64,000 nucleotides of DNA from Nemertoderma westbladi (taxonomy: Eukaryota > Xenacoelomorpha > Nemertodermatida > Nemertodermatidae): contig JAUCBJ010008494.1 of the NCBI GenBank assembly GCA_032718475.1, positions 32,334 through 96,333 of the forward strand, written 5' to 3'. How positions within the stretch are numbered: position 1 is the stretch's first letter; each line of letters opens with the position of its first letter. Positions 31,568 through 41,563 of this stretch are shown one piece after another. The translations under genes and the position numbers were made by a program. Below the pieces are notes generated by a model. It made no database searches. It worked only from the letters and a program-made list of their open reading frames with translations, and was not told the DNA's origin.

Positions 31568-32152
31568 CTATGCAACACTGACTCCGTTGCTGTCTGCTGA
31601 CTGAGCTTGTCCTCCTGACGGTGGAACGCCATTTGGACCTGGTCCAGAGCCAGCAACGAAGCTGCCACGATTCTCTTTACGCGATTCATAGAACGGACGT
31701 ATTCGACAGAAACGCGGCCAGACTGCGCCGTCCAAAAGCGAATCTACCTCGGTGAGTTTGCAGGTAATGACGAACGAAGAGTAGGGAAGCGTGCCATCTC
31801 CTACACCTATCGGGCACACGTAATTTCAAATCCAGTGACTTTCTTAATATGCGCTTCTATAGCTTCCTTTGCAACCCCGGGATCGCAGTTTGTAAGAAAA
31901 AGTTTCTTCTTAGGTTCCACTGCCCCGAAGCCGTTCCCCGTACTGTTAGAGGTGCCGTAGACAGCCGACTGTCTATGACTCCTCCCCCGGTTTCCCGTTC
32001 TGGTACGCACATCCGTTTCCGTAGTCGGGTACAAGCTGACCGGTCTCCTCTTTGGGCCAGGTCGCCCTGGTTGATCTTTGCGTGTGGGTTTACCGCCGCG
32101 ACCAATCAGTGTATAATCGGTACCGGTAGCGGTATCCTCTCCTGTATTTTGG
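31568..32152 (-). pseudogene. LINE ORF1 C-terminal fragment (distal copy)
   Basis: This is nearly identical to 34030-34615 but lacks the first half of ORF1, because it begins at the duplication joint. A 1-bp loss near 31813 (CGGGCACACG for CGGGTTACACG) splits it into two frames (31568-31819 and 31807-32034). The preserved block KKLFLTNCDPGVAKEAIEAH and WPRFCRIRPFYES resemble the RNA-binding region of CR1-group ORF1 proteins. Confidence 0.8.
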
Positions 32153-32153
32153 T

Positions 32154-33950
32154 CAGCAATTTGCTAGATATAGTGGAAAGAATAATTCCACGATAATTAT
32201 CGCCGTCCGTGATGTCGCCATTTCTATCTTTAACTAACGGTATCAAATCAGAAACTATACACTCTGGAGGCATTGAACCATGAATATTAATAAACGTATA
32301 AATATTTGCTAAATGTACGGTCAAATTACCTGAAGCGTATTTATAATGTTCGGCGGAAAGGCCGTCTGGGCCTGCCGCCTTACCAGAAGCAAGTTTTTTT
32401 ATAGCTTCATTAACCTCATCCGTATTAACTATCATTTCTAGATCGAAAGACATGTTACCTAAAGCACGATCAACAAGAACTTTATCTTTATCATTATGCA
32501 CTGAATTAAATAAAGCACTGAACTTATCCTTAAAATAGTTAGCGATATCTGGTTCACCAACTGCCTCACCTACTTTACTAGATAGAGGCACCGAATTGCA
32601 ACATTCTTTGGTGACATTTTTCCAAAACTCATTGCTCTTATCGCTATAAAGAGAGTCAGCTAACTTGTCCGCCCGCAACTTTTTATCATTGCGTTTACAC
32701 TCTCTCATTGCACGTTTAAAATGCAGTTTCGATGACATATATTCTGAGAAAATCACTCCAGTTCTAGGGCACCCGTGAGCGCGCCAGATCCTAAAGCATA
32801 AACGTGAAAATTCATATCTATGTTTCAATACATCATTCCAGCCAGGTATAGGTCTACCTTTTTCTGCCGTTTTATCCGTCTTACGTTTTGGCAGGCACTC
32901 ACTGGAAGCACCCTGGATCGCTTTTACAATTTCAGAATAATATGTATTAATTGCATCTGCATGCTCCAATGAGGAGCAATTTACATTTCTACAATTAACA
33001 GAGTCTACAGGCACACATAAATCATCTAGACGTTTGGCTAGACGTTGACTATAAGCTACGCGATCAGCTGCATTCGCTTTAGACCAATCACAACTGACCG
33101 GGTTCTGATAGTGGTTCTGATTATTTTTCTCGCCGTGCTGTGCTCGAACACCCGTGTTACCAGGTATACTGAAATGGGTGAGGAGCGGCATATGGTCGGA
33201 AATAGCCAAGTTATAGTCAACTTCTATATGAGAAATAAGTGTTGCTGCTGCCTCTGTGCAAACTACATGGTCTAACCATGAGGTAGAACCATGGGAGGCA
33301 CTAACAAATGTAAAAGTTGTATTACCAAGTAGGTCTACATCCCTTACAGTACAATTAGAGTCTATACACCAAGAATTAATATAATTAAAGTAATCTGTAT
33401 TTACATCAGCATTAAAATCGCCAATAGCAATGCAAAAATTTGTTTCCGCGCTGTCAAAAATAGCTCCCAACTTGCCAAGGCAGTTTAAAAATTCATCGTC
33501 GTTTTCAGCACATTTATATGGGAAATAAACATTTACAAATAATACTTCTTGATCATTTGGCAGAGATATTTTTATCCCATATAACCGTTCTTCATTGTAG
33601 GAAATGCACGTAATACAATTTGCAATTTCTTTTCTATACAAAATCGCTAGACCACCGTATGGTCTACCATGTAGGAGTCTGTCACTCAGATCAACATTAG
33701 AGATACCACGAGCAAAATACCTCTGGTCTATGTTCGATAGCATATCTAGATCTTGGGCTGGTAACATATGCTCCTGAATAAATATTAAATCCGCACTACT
33801 ATCACAAAGTTTCTTAATTGCTTGACGTGAGTGAGCAGTTCTTACAGAGTTACAATTATATGATGCGATTGTCAGGTGTTCATTTACTTGATTATTCATA
33901 TTTACATGCATCAGTAAAAAAAATAATAAAATATAAATTCTGATAGACAT
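32154..33950 (-). pseudogene. LINE ORF2, endonuclease and truncated reverse transcriptase (proximal copy)
   Basis: The frame is open from MSIRIY at 33950 through the endonuclease, the linker (NDVLKHRYEFSRLCFRIWRA) and the reverse transcriptase up to STISSKLL, where the duplication joint fuses it to ORF1 sequence read in a foreign frame that ends about 16 codons later. It therefore lacks the palm catalytic boxes. It shows what the uninterrupted endonuclease-reverse transcriptase linker looks like. Confidence 0.82.
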
Positions 33951-34029
33951 TTTATAAAAAAAAAAAACACTCAATTATTATTTACAATATATATATCAAT
34001 TATCAATTGAAAAAAACTCAAATATATAC

Positions 34030-35262
34030 CTATGCAACACTGACTCCGTTGCTGTCTGCTGACTGAGCTTGTCCTCCTGACGGTGGAACGCCATTTGGAC
34101 CTGGTCCAGAGCCAGCAACGAAGCTGCCACGATTCTCTTTACGCGATTCATAGAACGGACGTATTCGACAGAAACGCGGCCAGACTGCGCCGTCCAAAAG
34201 CGAATCTACCTCGGTGAGTTTGCAGGTAATGACGAACGAAGAGTAGGGAAGCGTGCCATCTCCTACACCTATCGGGTTACACGTAATTTCAAATCCAGTG
34301 ACTTTCTTAATATGCGCTTCTATAGCTTCCTTTGCAACCCCGGGATCGCAGTTTGTAAGAAAAAGTTTCTTCTTAGGTTCCACTGCCCCGAAGCCGTTCC
34401 CCGTACTGTTAGAGGTGCCGTAGACAGCCGACTGTCTATGACTCCTCCCCCGGTTTCCCGTTCTGGTACGCACATCCGTTTCCGTAGTCGGGTACAAGCT
34501 GACCGGTCTCCTCTTTGGGCCAGGTCGCCCTGGTTGATCTTTGCGTGTGGGTTTACCGCCGCGACCAATCAGTGTATAATCGGTACCGGTAGCGGTATCC
34601 TCTCCTGTATTTTGGTCATCGGAATCCGAGGATGAGTCGATAACAATATGCTGTTTATCCATTGGTTTTGGAGTCTCTCCGCCGACCACCGTTTGTGGTT
34701 TCGGTTTCTTTTGTTTCTTTTTCTTAACACGTGTGTCTCGCTGTTTGCTCTCCTGCGACGGAAGTTGCAGAGCATCTGCGTAACTACCGGTACTTTTATT
34801 CGAACGATCTTCAAGAACCGCAATGCGGTCTTGGAGACTGCTTATCAAATTCAGTAGAAAGAGCATGTCGGCGTCTGTGCTGGCAAATGGAGGGATGTCG
34901 GCAAGGTCTCTTGGCACAAACACAGGTTGTGGTTCCAGTTTCTGAAACCCCGGGAATTCGAAAATATCGAGGATATCTCCAACTATGTTACGCCGAAAAG
35001 AGTCACCTACTTGACGCTTTTTCGAGAACTCTTGTTTGGCTACCGATCTGTCGTTTAGAGAATCCAATTTCCCCAGGAGCAACTGTTTTGCTTCTTTAAG
35101 CGAAACGTCATTAAAGTGAGGCCATGGGCCAATAACAGAAATGATAGAGTTACGATGGAGGCCCCGAATGTGCGCTGTCCATACGTACGCCAGCACATTA
35201 TTATCAATATGTGGGCACGGTGACGGCACACTGGCTTTGCCCCCAATAGCATCAAACTCCAT
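34030..35262 (-). CDS. LINE ORF1 protein (proximal copy, intact)
   Basis: 410 codons with a start at 35262. The N-terminal third looks globular (LAYVWTAHIRGLHRNSII); then comes a coiled-coil-like segment (LLNLISSLQDRIAVLED), a Lys-rich patch (KKKKQKKPKP), an acidic Ser/Asp patch (IDSSSDSDDQNTGEDT), an Arg/Gly-rich basic segment, and a C-terminal fold with KKLFLTNCDPGVAKEAIEAH and RFCRIRPFYES. This order fits an RNA-binding chaperone that packages LINE RNA. ORF2 starts 80 nt downstream across an A+T-rich spacer. The 82-85-codon ORFs overlapping it are shadows. Confidence 0.8.
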   Translation of the reverse strand: MEFDAIGGKASVPSPCPHIDNNVLAYVWTAHIRGLHRNSIISVIGPWPHFNDVSLKEAKQLLLGKLDSLNDRSVAKQEFSKKRQVGDSFRRNIVGDILDIFEFPGFQKLEPQPVFVPRDLADIPPFASTDADMLFLLNLISSLQDRIAVLEDRSNKSTGSYADALQLPSQESKQRDTRVKKKKQKKPKPQTVVGGETPKPMDKQHIVIDSSSDSDDQNTGEDTATGTDYTLIGRGGKPTRKDQPGRPGPKRRPVSLYPTTETDVRTRTGNRGRSHRQSAVYGTSNSTGNGFGAVEPKKKLFLTNCDPGVAKEAIEAHIKKVTGFEITCNPIGVGDGTLPYSSFVITCKLTEVDSLLDGAVWPRFCRIRPFYESRKENRGSFVAGSGPGPNGVPPSGGQAQSADSNGVSVA

Positions 35263-35477
35263 ACTGCTGCAATGCTGTTATTACCGGTACAGTGCTGTCA
35301 GCTGGTTCAGTTTCAGTACTTATAATCGTTAGTATTTTATATCTAAAACTTATCTACTTATATCTAAAACTCTATATTGTGTAATTAAATTACTCAATAA
35401 TAATACTCAATTAAATTACTAAATAAAATTATTTAATAGTTTGTGGTTGTTGTCGATAATCGATTACCACATGACGT

Positions 35478-36235
35478 AGCAAAACACTCATTTTATAGCC
35501 AAAAACAATTACCAATTGATGGAAAGAAGCAGGTTAAGGCCGAGTTTTCTAACCAAAACAATAAACAGTCACTTTACCAAATCAGGGAAAGGAGCAGGTT
35601 ACAGAGACGGGATTTTCTAACCAAAACAATAAACGATCACTTAACTAATTGAGGGAAAGGAGCAGGTTACAGAGGCGGGATTTTCTAACCAAAACAATAA
35701 ACGATCACTTAACTTATTGAGGGAAAGGAGCAGGTTACAGAGGCGGGATTTTCTAACCAAAACAATAAACGATCATTTAACTAATTGAGGGAAAAGGACA
35801 GGTTACAGAGGCGGAATTTTCTAACCAAAACAATAAACGATCACTTAACTAATTGCGGGAAAGGAGCAGGTTACAGAGGCGGGATTTTCTAACCAAAACA
35901 ATAAACGATCATTTAACTAATTGAGGGAAAGTGGCAGGTTACAGAGGCGGGCCTTTCTAACCAAAACAATAAACGGTCACTTTACCAATTCAGGGAAAGG
36001 AGCAGGTTACAGAGGCGGGATTTTCTAACCAAAACAATAAACGATCATTTAACTAATTGAGGGAAAGGGGCAGGTTACAGAGGCGGGATTTTTTAACCAA
36101 ACCAAAACAATAAACGATTATTTAACTAATTAAGGGAAAGGAGCAGGTTACAGAGACGGGATTTTCTAACCAAAACAATAAACTATGTCATGAACATAAC
36201 AATAAACTATGTCATGAACATTTGAGGGAATGGGA
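35478..36235. repeat. ~68-bp satellite inside Mutator-like copy B
   Basis: About ten units of the pattern AACCAAAACAATAAACGATC, ACTTAACTAATTGAGGG, AAAGGAGCAGGTTACAGAGG, spaced 68 bp (for example AGGCGGGA at 35673 and 35741). This is the reverse complement of the array in copy A. Units here are more uniform than in copy A, suggesting recent amplification or homogenisation. Confidence 0.92.
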
Positions 36236-36814
36236 CAGCTTAAAGATAAAGCATCATTGATTTACATTTCAAATTACATAAATTCAATTAAATTTTATTT
36301 CAAATAAAATTAATACAATTTCTTCACCTGTCAAATTAAATCAATACAATGTAATTACTGTACCATTAGCACAACCGGTCTGCCGGTAGGCCTACCATTA
36401 CCGTATTTAAATGGTAGGCTACACAGTAGGCCTAAAGCAGTACCGGTGCCGGTACCGGTACTAAAATACAGAAATACCTGCTTTATACCTACATCTGTAC
36501 ATACAATACAGCAAAATAGTGCTATATATACTAATACCGGTACTGATAGCGTGAGAGAACAGCAGTAGAGAAACCGGTAGCATGGAACCTAACATTAAAC
36601 TTTTGGAGGACATAAAAATTAAAAAAAAAGGACAAAAAAAGGATTTAAACGGACAATAAAAATTATTGCGAATAGAAATATCAGGTTGTTTCACCGCAAT
36701 GATATGCAAAAATGGACCATAATAACTAAATCATCTATCTAAAATACAAATATAAGTTTAATTTATATTTCGAAAATTTGTTTACTATAGATATTAAAAA
36801 ATTTGAAATTTAGT

Positions 36815-38775
36815 AGCCTGCTGTCGTCAGCATCATTGATGGCATCAACCTGTTGGCTTATTAGCTCATGTAAATTAACAGAGTACTGCCTGTTCAGGGA
36901 CCTAGATGCAGCCTTAACTGCATTCTTGGCCGCTGTAGTCTGTTGGAGTCGGGACTCTTTCTGCGCCTTTTAGAGGTCATTTCGGCACTTCTGAATTTTG
37001 TTGTCAGTCCAGGGGGCCCGTTTCCTGTTTCGAGGGTATACAGGAACTGTTTCTGCAGCTGCTAACTTAACTGCCTCTGTGAAGGCAGTATAGCCCTCAC
37101 AGTGATCTGCCGCCTCAGAGGCAAGAACCTCATACCTGTTGCTCAGCTGTAGTGTGAAGCTGGATCTCACACTTGGCTGCTGCAACAGAGAGGACCAGTC
37201 ATGCCGCGGCAAGGCAGATTTTGTTGTTCTGCTAGCACGCAGACTAAGTCTTACCTTGGCCACAATAAGGCGGTTATCACTGGAGAAGGGTCTTAGTGTA
37301 AATGCATTACAGTCTTGCATAGAGCTCCTGTATTTCCTACGAAACAGGATATGGTCTATCTGGGACTTGTGACCACTGGGTCCACTATGAGTCCATAGCT
37401 TTCCAGTTCGCTTCTTGAACTGGGTTCCAGCCGAAAACAATCCATTCCCAGAGATAAAATCCTGAAGATGGACGGAATTTCGGTTAACACTAATGCTATA
37501 GACCCAGGGCGATGTAGGTGATTGATGCAGACTTGCATTAAATTCTCCCAGGAATGTTAAGAATGCATGCTGATCCACTCCATCAGTAGCTGCTTGCAGA
37601 TTCTGGTAGAAATTTTCCACCTCCTCTACAGGGGCAACACTAGTTGGAGAGTAGCACACAATCAGAACCACCTTAGTAAACTTCTTAGCCAGTCTTCCAG
37701 AACATGAGAAGTGGCAACGGATGATGCGAATAGAGATGTGGTCTATTTTGTCCAATGCTGCATTTGCAGTTGGATTCATCAATAGACCAATTCCACCATT
37801 GCCACTATCATCTGCTGAAGCGAGGGCGAGTCGCCAACCGCCCCCCATGTCCTTAATCAGAACCTCATCAGTCTGTCCAGTCTGCATTCGGTGCTCTTGA
37901 ACACCCACTGCACTAAGAGAAAGCTTATCTGCCAAGGCAGTCAGCTCACCTTGTCGCATTGGGGACCCGAGTGTTAGGGTGTTTACTGAGGCTAGTCTAG
38001 TGACTTGCCTCAGATTCACCAATGGCTTTGTTGTTCGGGGTGGAACATGAGAGTAGCCTCCAACTCCAGAATCCCTCTCCCCCTCGCAATCTGGCCTCCC
38101 TGATGACCCAGAGTTTGGGCCAGAAAGGTCATCAGGAAAGGGACTCAAAGAATTGTTTGCCGCTCTCTCTCCAGTAGGGGGTGAGACAGGCAGCCGGTCA
38201 GGAGATAACTGACGCCTGTGAGGCCGATTGTGTCCAGTCATTCCACTGGCCTCTAGTGGCTGGACCTCCGCATTACTAATGTAATCCATAGTGGGGGTTG
38301 GGGGGTGCTTTTTTGCCGAGTCAGCTCTCAGGGCAAATACCACACCCTGGTTTGCCATTCGACAGGGTGGGTGTCGCAGTGGAGTTAGATATGAGGCCCA
38401 TCACCCATATCTACTCTGGCGCACATCACCCACCATTGGCTGTGCAGCTCATCTGCTGGGTCATGCCCTGTTCCCCTGCTGCTAGGTGCAGGTCGCAGTG
38501 AAGTGCACTCAGAGTGGTCATGCGAACACTCTACTCCTGACCAGCCATTGGTAGATCACCATCTGCCTGGCCAGGCCATATACCCCTGCAGCCAAGTATA
38601 TGGGTCCTTAATCCAGGACCAAGGGCGTCCTTATCCCAGTACGAAGGGGGTCCTAGTTACAGGACCAGATTTGCCCTAGTAAGAGGGTCTATGCAGCTAC
38701 AGGTGGCACCTCCTTTATGCTGCATGGAGGTGGCAAGTTTTCTTGATCAATGACCTAGAATAACTGACCTGACCC
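36815..38775 (-). mobile_element. RTE-like LINE, 5' half (3' part missing)
   Basis: The 5' UTR (38359-38775) and the endonuclease region match the full-length copy at 57077. Homology stops at about 36815, just after the endonuclease, so the whole reverse transcriptase is missing. A LINE truncated at its 3' side is not what retrotransposition leaves and points to deletion or segmental duplication; the neighbouring 38776-39220 also has a paralogue at 54359-54820. Confidence 0.85.
36970..38358 (-). CDS. RTE-like LINE endonuclease region (truncated protein)
   Basis: 462 codons from MANQGVVFALRADSAKK to a stop at 36970 in the segment that should continue to the reverse transcriptase (the full copy reads through at WTDIKIQKCRNDLYKAQK). 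It contains an exonuclease-endonuclease-phosphatase fold: SLSAVGVQEHRMQTG (catalytic Glu in QEH), VLIVCYSPTS, FLTFLGEFNASLH (GEFN where GDFN is usual, so the catalytic Asp is replaced by Glu) and SSDNRLIV (SDN where SDH is usual, losing the catalytic His). These two changes suggest this copy is inactive. Confidence 0.8.
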   Translation of the reverse strand: MANQGVVFALRADSAKKHPPTPTMDYISNAEVQPLEASGMTGHNRPHRRQLSPDRLPVSPPTGERAANNSLSPFPDDLSGPNSGSSGRPDCEGERDSGVGGYSHVPPRTTKPLVNLRQVTRLASVNTLTLGSPMRQGELTALADKLSLSAVGVQEHRMQTGQTDEVLIKDMGGGWRLALASADDSGNGGIGLLMNPTANAALDKIDHISIRIIRCHFSCSGRLAKKFTKVVLIVCYSPTSVAPVEEVENFYQNLQAATDGVDQHAFLTFLGEFNASLHQSPTSPWVYSISVNRNSVHLQDFISGNGLFSAGTQFKKRTGKLWTHSGPSGHKSQIDHILFRRKYRSSMQDCNAFTLRPFSSDNRLIVAKVRLSLRASRTTKSALPRHDWSSLLQQPSVRSSFTLQLSNRYEVLASEAADHCEGYTAFTEAVKLAAAETVPVYPRNRKRAPWTDNKIQKCRNDL

Positions 38776-39035
38776 AGAAGGGTCGCGAGCCTACCAAATT
38801 CTACCACTGGATAGATCGTTTGTTAGTGTACGGAGTGACGGTGGCAATGTTAGTAGGACGACGTCAGTGATTACTCGACAACAACAAGTCGCCATGGAAG
38901 AAGCGCAACGACAGATGGTACAAGTTGCTATCAAGGGAGAGAGACAACGCCAGGAGGACGAAGCTCAACTCCAGGCCCAAGCTGAATTTGAAGCATCAGA
39001 AATGCGGAGACTGGAAGAGGATTTAGCGCAAGAAG
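38776..39035 (+). pseudogene. Coiled-coil ORF fragment, interrupted by a BEL LTR
   Basis: Colinear with 54359-54638. It encodes a Gln/Glu/Arg-rich helix (QQQVAMEEAQRQMVQVAI, EAELQAQAEFEASEMRRLEE-like) and ends at the TGTGACGG LTR start after AGAAG. A 22-bp segment present at 54466-54487 is missing here. Probably the N-terminal coiled coil of a retroelement Gag, but the family is not certain. Confidence 0.55.
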
Positions 39036-39220
39036 TGTGACGGCGGTGACAGAGGATCCCGACCAGTTTGGTTTATGTACGCGTCAGCCGCACCGTGTGA
39101 TGGAAAAAGAGAGTCTGTTGTTCCAGTGTTGTTAATAAACTTGAACTGTAATATATATATAATAGGTGATAGCAGATACTGAGATAGCACGGTTGACCGG
39201 TAATGATAATGTGTATTGAC
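39036..39220 (-). mobile_element. BEL/Pao copy 2, 3' LTR (partial)
   Basis: It begins TGTGACGGCGG directly after AGAAG, the same site and duplication as the solo LTR at 54639, and matches it for about 185 bp (AATAAACTTGAAC, ATATATATAATA, GACCGGTAATGATAATGTG). After 39220 the LTR is replaced by tandem repeats, so its other end and the polypurine tract are lost. Confidence 0.75.
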
Positions 39221-39937
39221 TAGCTTACTAGCTAGCTTACTAACTACCTACTATCTAACTCTCTTACTACTTATTACCTTCTAGCTTCTCTAACTCTAAC
39301 TAACACCTAACTCTACTAGAACTCTCCAACTCTCTACTAACTCTAACTCTACTAGCTCTAACTAAAACTCTCTACTAACTCTAACTCTACTAGCTCTAAC
39401 TAGAACTCTCTACTAACTCTAACTCTACTAGCTCTAACTAACTCCTACTAACTCTCTACTAACTCTAACTCTACTAGCTCTAACTAACTCCTACTAACTC
39501 CTCTAAGTCTCTAACTCCTAACTCTACTAAGTCTACTCCGCTTACTACTTTCTACGTGGCGCTTTCGGTGCCCACAACCCCTCTACTCTCTTTCTACGTG
39601 GCGCTTACGGTGCCCACAACCCCTCTACTACTACTTCCTCTATCTACGTGGCGCTTCCGGTGCCCACAACCACTCTACTACTACTTTCTATGTGGCGCTT
39701 ACGGTGCCCACAACCCCTCTGCTACTACTCGTGGCATGTCAATATGCCACACTCCCTTACCCGCCGACTTCTAACCTAATATTTCTAACTTTCTAACTAA
39801 CTTTCTGACTACTACTAACTTTTCTAACTATTACTTTCTACTTACTAACTCTTCTAACTATTACTTTCTACTTACTAACTCTTCTAACTTTCTTATTTTA
39901 ATTATTTTATTATTTTATTATTTTTACTTATTTATGT
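39221..39937. repeat. CTAACTCTACTAG satellite and 45-55-bp GGCGCTTNCGGTGCCC repeats
   Basis: From 39221 to 39540 short units of CTCTAACTAACTCCTACTAA and CTCTAACTCTACTAG alternate. From 39541 to 39735 four units of TACGTGGCGCTTNCGGTGCC, CACAACCCCTCTACTA follow. From 39770 to 39900 there are TTCTAACTATTACTTTCTAC repeats. The GGCGC..GGTGCC core is near-palindromic. This occupies the place where BEL pol genes would be. Confidence 0.8.
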
Positions 39938-39967
39938 GTGGGAAGGGCGTCTCGCCCTCATTCCCAC
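39938..39967 (-). promoter_or_regulatory. Conserved RNA hairpin after the BEL gag-protease ORF (copy 2)
   Basis: GTGGGAA pairs with TTCCCAC and GGGCG with CGCCC around a TCT loop, with a 3-base bulge on one side. It begins 26 bases past the stop at 39994. In the minus-strand RNA it follows a G-rich run. It is the counterpart of 18077-18106. Confidence 0.6.
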
Positions 39968-39993
39968 CCCCCTCAGTCCAAAACATTGGACGA

Positions 39994-41287
39994 CTAAACT
40001 CTAAGGTGCCCCTCGATCTTCCATCGATTTTTCCATGAGGCACTGTCCCGCTGCCCCCCTGTAACTCCTCTTATCTTTCGACGCACTTTCCTCGCCAACT
40101 CCAACTCAACAGGAACTGGCTCTCCCTCTTCCGCCACCCTAAAATCGGGTCTCTCTGCCACCTTCTTAACCTCCTTATCTCCTGGCAGCAAATGCCACCC
40201 TTCATCTGGTCTCCCGGCGGCAGAATGAAAGGAAATCGGAAGGATAGATAGAACAGAACGAAGAATAGTAATCCTACCCCTTTCCATCCTGTCTTCTTAC
40301 TCGACTTCCCCCTTGTCGGTATGCCTCTCAACTGGACCGGCGTCTCTTCCAGACACTCCTCTGGACACTCCTCCGGACACTACTCCGGACACTCCCCAGT
40401 CCGCTCCTCCGGGTTGTCCTCTGGACATCTCGCCGTCCACTCCTCTCCATTCCCATACCGATACTTGCTGGGACCCTTGTTCCATCCCATTGCCTCTAAG
40501 TCTTCCGCGTCAAATCCATTCTCCTCCGCCCACTCTCCTACTGCTACTTCCCCGTCTGGCTCATCTACCATCTCCGGTTTCTTCTCTTTGTCCTCTGTGT
40601 CTACGGTGCCTGGTAACATGCACCCTGATGTCTCCGTCACCCTGGATGGAATCTTGGTTTTAATTGGGCCGCTAAGCGTCCATCTGAACGGCGTGAGGAT
40701 CGCCGTTGGATCCCGCTGCCTGTCTTCGCCGAAGACCGTCTTCATTCTCTCGTGGGCCGTTGGGCAGTCCATTCCTACTATAATGGATACCTTCCTAGCA
40801 TCCACCTTTGGTATTGAGAAATCGATACCGTCCAGGAATCTATATTGTTCAACCTCGATGTTGGTTGGTCGCATGGCGTTGATATTTATCGACTCTATCA
40901 CCTGGATGGGATCGATCGTCGCCCCATAGTCGAATCCCGGTACAATCGCTGATATCCTGCACCGCCCCGTCCTCATCTCCAGGACCTCATCCTTACTTGA
41001 GACGGTAGTTACCGCCATCCTATTTGGCCTCGTCTTTAGCCCTATCTCTTCGGCCACCCAGTTCTCCACCAGCGTGAAGGCTGCTCCGCTGTCGACCAGA
41101 ATTAATGTTGTGACTGATCGGCCGCCTCGACCTGTTATCTTCACTGGTACTACCCCGAGTAGTACTTTCCTCTTTTCTCTTGCTGCTGTCGTGCTTGTAG
41201 CCATTGTTTGGCCTCCAGTCTCGTTGTCTCCTACTGCTGTTTCTCTACACTCTCCGGATCTGTGTCCTTCTACCACGCATCGATGAC
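39994..41287 (-). pseudogene. BEL/Pao protease region (copy 2), split from Gag by Copia
   Basis: The open part 40380-41276 has the knuckle remainder (VVEGHRSGEC), the protease core LVDSGAAFTLVENWVAEE, DGIDFSIPKVD, VGMDCPTAHE and LTPFRWTLSGPIK, and the conserved FDAEDLEAMGWNKG. A repeat-like Pro/Glu/Cys-rich segment (PEDNPEERTGECPE) follows, with a stop near 40380. Further frames lead to RPDFRVAEEGEP and the terminal stop at 39994, paralleling copy 1. The first Cys pair of the knuckle (CHRC) straddles 41280, right by the Copia target site, so the uninterrupted Gag and protease formed one reading frame. No reverse transcriptase follows. Confidence 0.78.
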
Positions 41288-41292
41288 ATAGT

Positions 41293-41442
41293 TGTTAAAT
41301 ACTGAAATACACGTTCATACAAGTCTGACACTTTACTTTAATCTACACAAATATATATATAACATCACCTTACCGGTACATACTTAGAGCTGCCCCCCGA
41401 CCTCCACCTGTAAGGCATGGCCTATACAATATACCTCTAACA
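41293..41442 (-). repeat. Copia 3' LTR
   Basis: 150 bp, ends TG and CA. On the minus strand it follows a purine-rich AAAGTAGAGTGAG (41443-41455), the probable polypurine tract. It is short for an LTR but usual for small animal Copia elements. Confidence 0.92.
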
Positions 41443-41563
41443 CTCACTCTACTTTAATTAATATGTTAGTTATATACATAAAATACCTCCACCACACATT
41501 TATGAAATTCTAGTATAGACTAATATTCCCCTTTCCATTTATTTATTATTATTATTTTTTTTT

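Larger units (their letters stand above)
28430..35470 (-). mobile_element. jockey/CR1-like LINE with internal tandem duplication
   Basis: Minus-strand order is 5' UTR (about 35470-35263), ORF1, ORF2 endonuclease, ORF2 reverse transcriptase cut short at 32154, then again ORF1 C-terminal part, endonuclease and the full reverse transcriptase. The segment 29681-32152 is repeated at 32154-34616, apart from an 11-bp insertion near 30350 and a 1-bp difference near 31813. The joint at about 32152 joins ORF1 sequence TTTTGGTCA to ORF2 sequence CAGCAATTTG with CA shared. The 3' UTR ends in an A-rich tail near 28430-28455. It sits inside the satellite region of the Mutator-like element. Confidence 0.8.
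28173..36670 (-). mobile_element. Mutator-like foldback element (copy B) with 9-bp target duplication, containing a LINE
   Basis: AATAGAAAT lies at 28164-28172 and 36671-36679. The ends GGCAGTGATTTTTTATGTCC (left) and the inverse of CGCAATAATTTTTATTGTCC (right) are the same as those of copy A at 14085-15261, in the opposite orientation. The flanking duplication differs from that of copy A, so the two inserted independently. The outer parts (28173-28376 and 35478-36670) match copy A, including the satellite and the TACCGGTA-rich segment; the middle 7 kb is a LINE absent from copy A. Confidence 0.82.

Noticed and set aside
31849-32196. 115-codon plus ORF within the LINE
   Set aside because: Antisense shadow of LINE ORF1, duplicated with it at 34312-34635.
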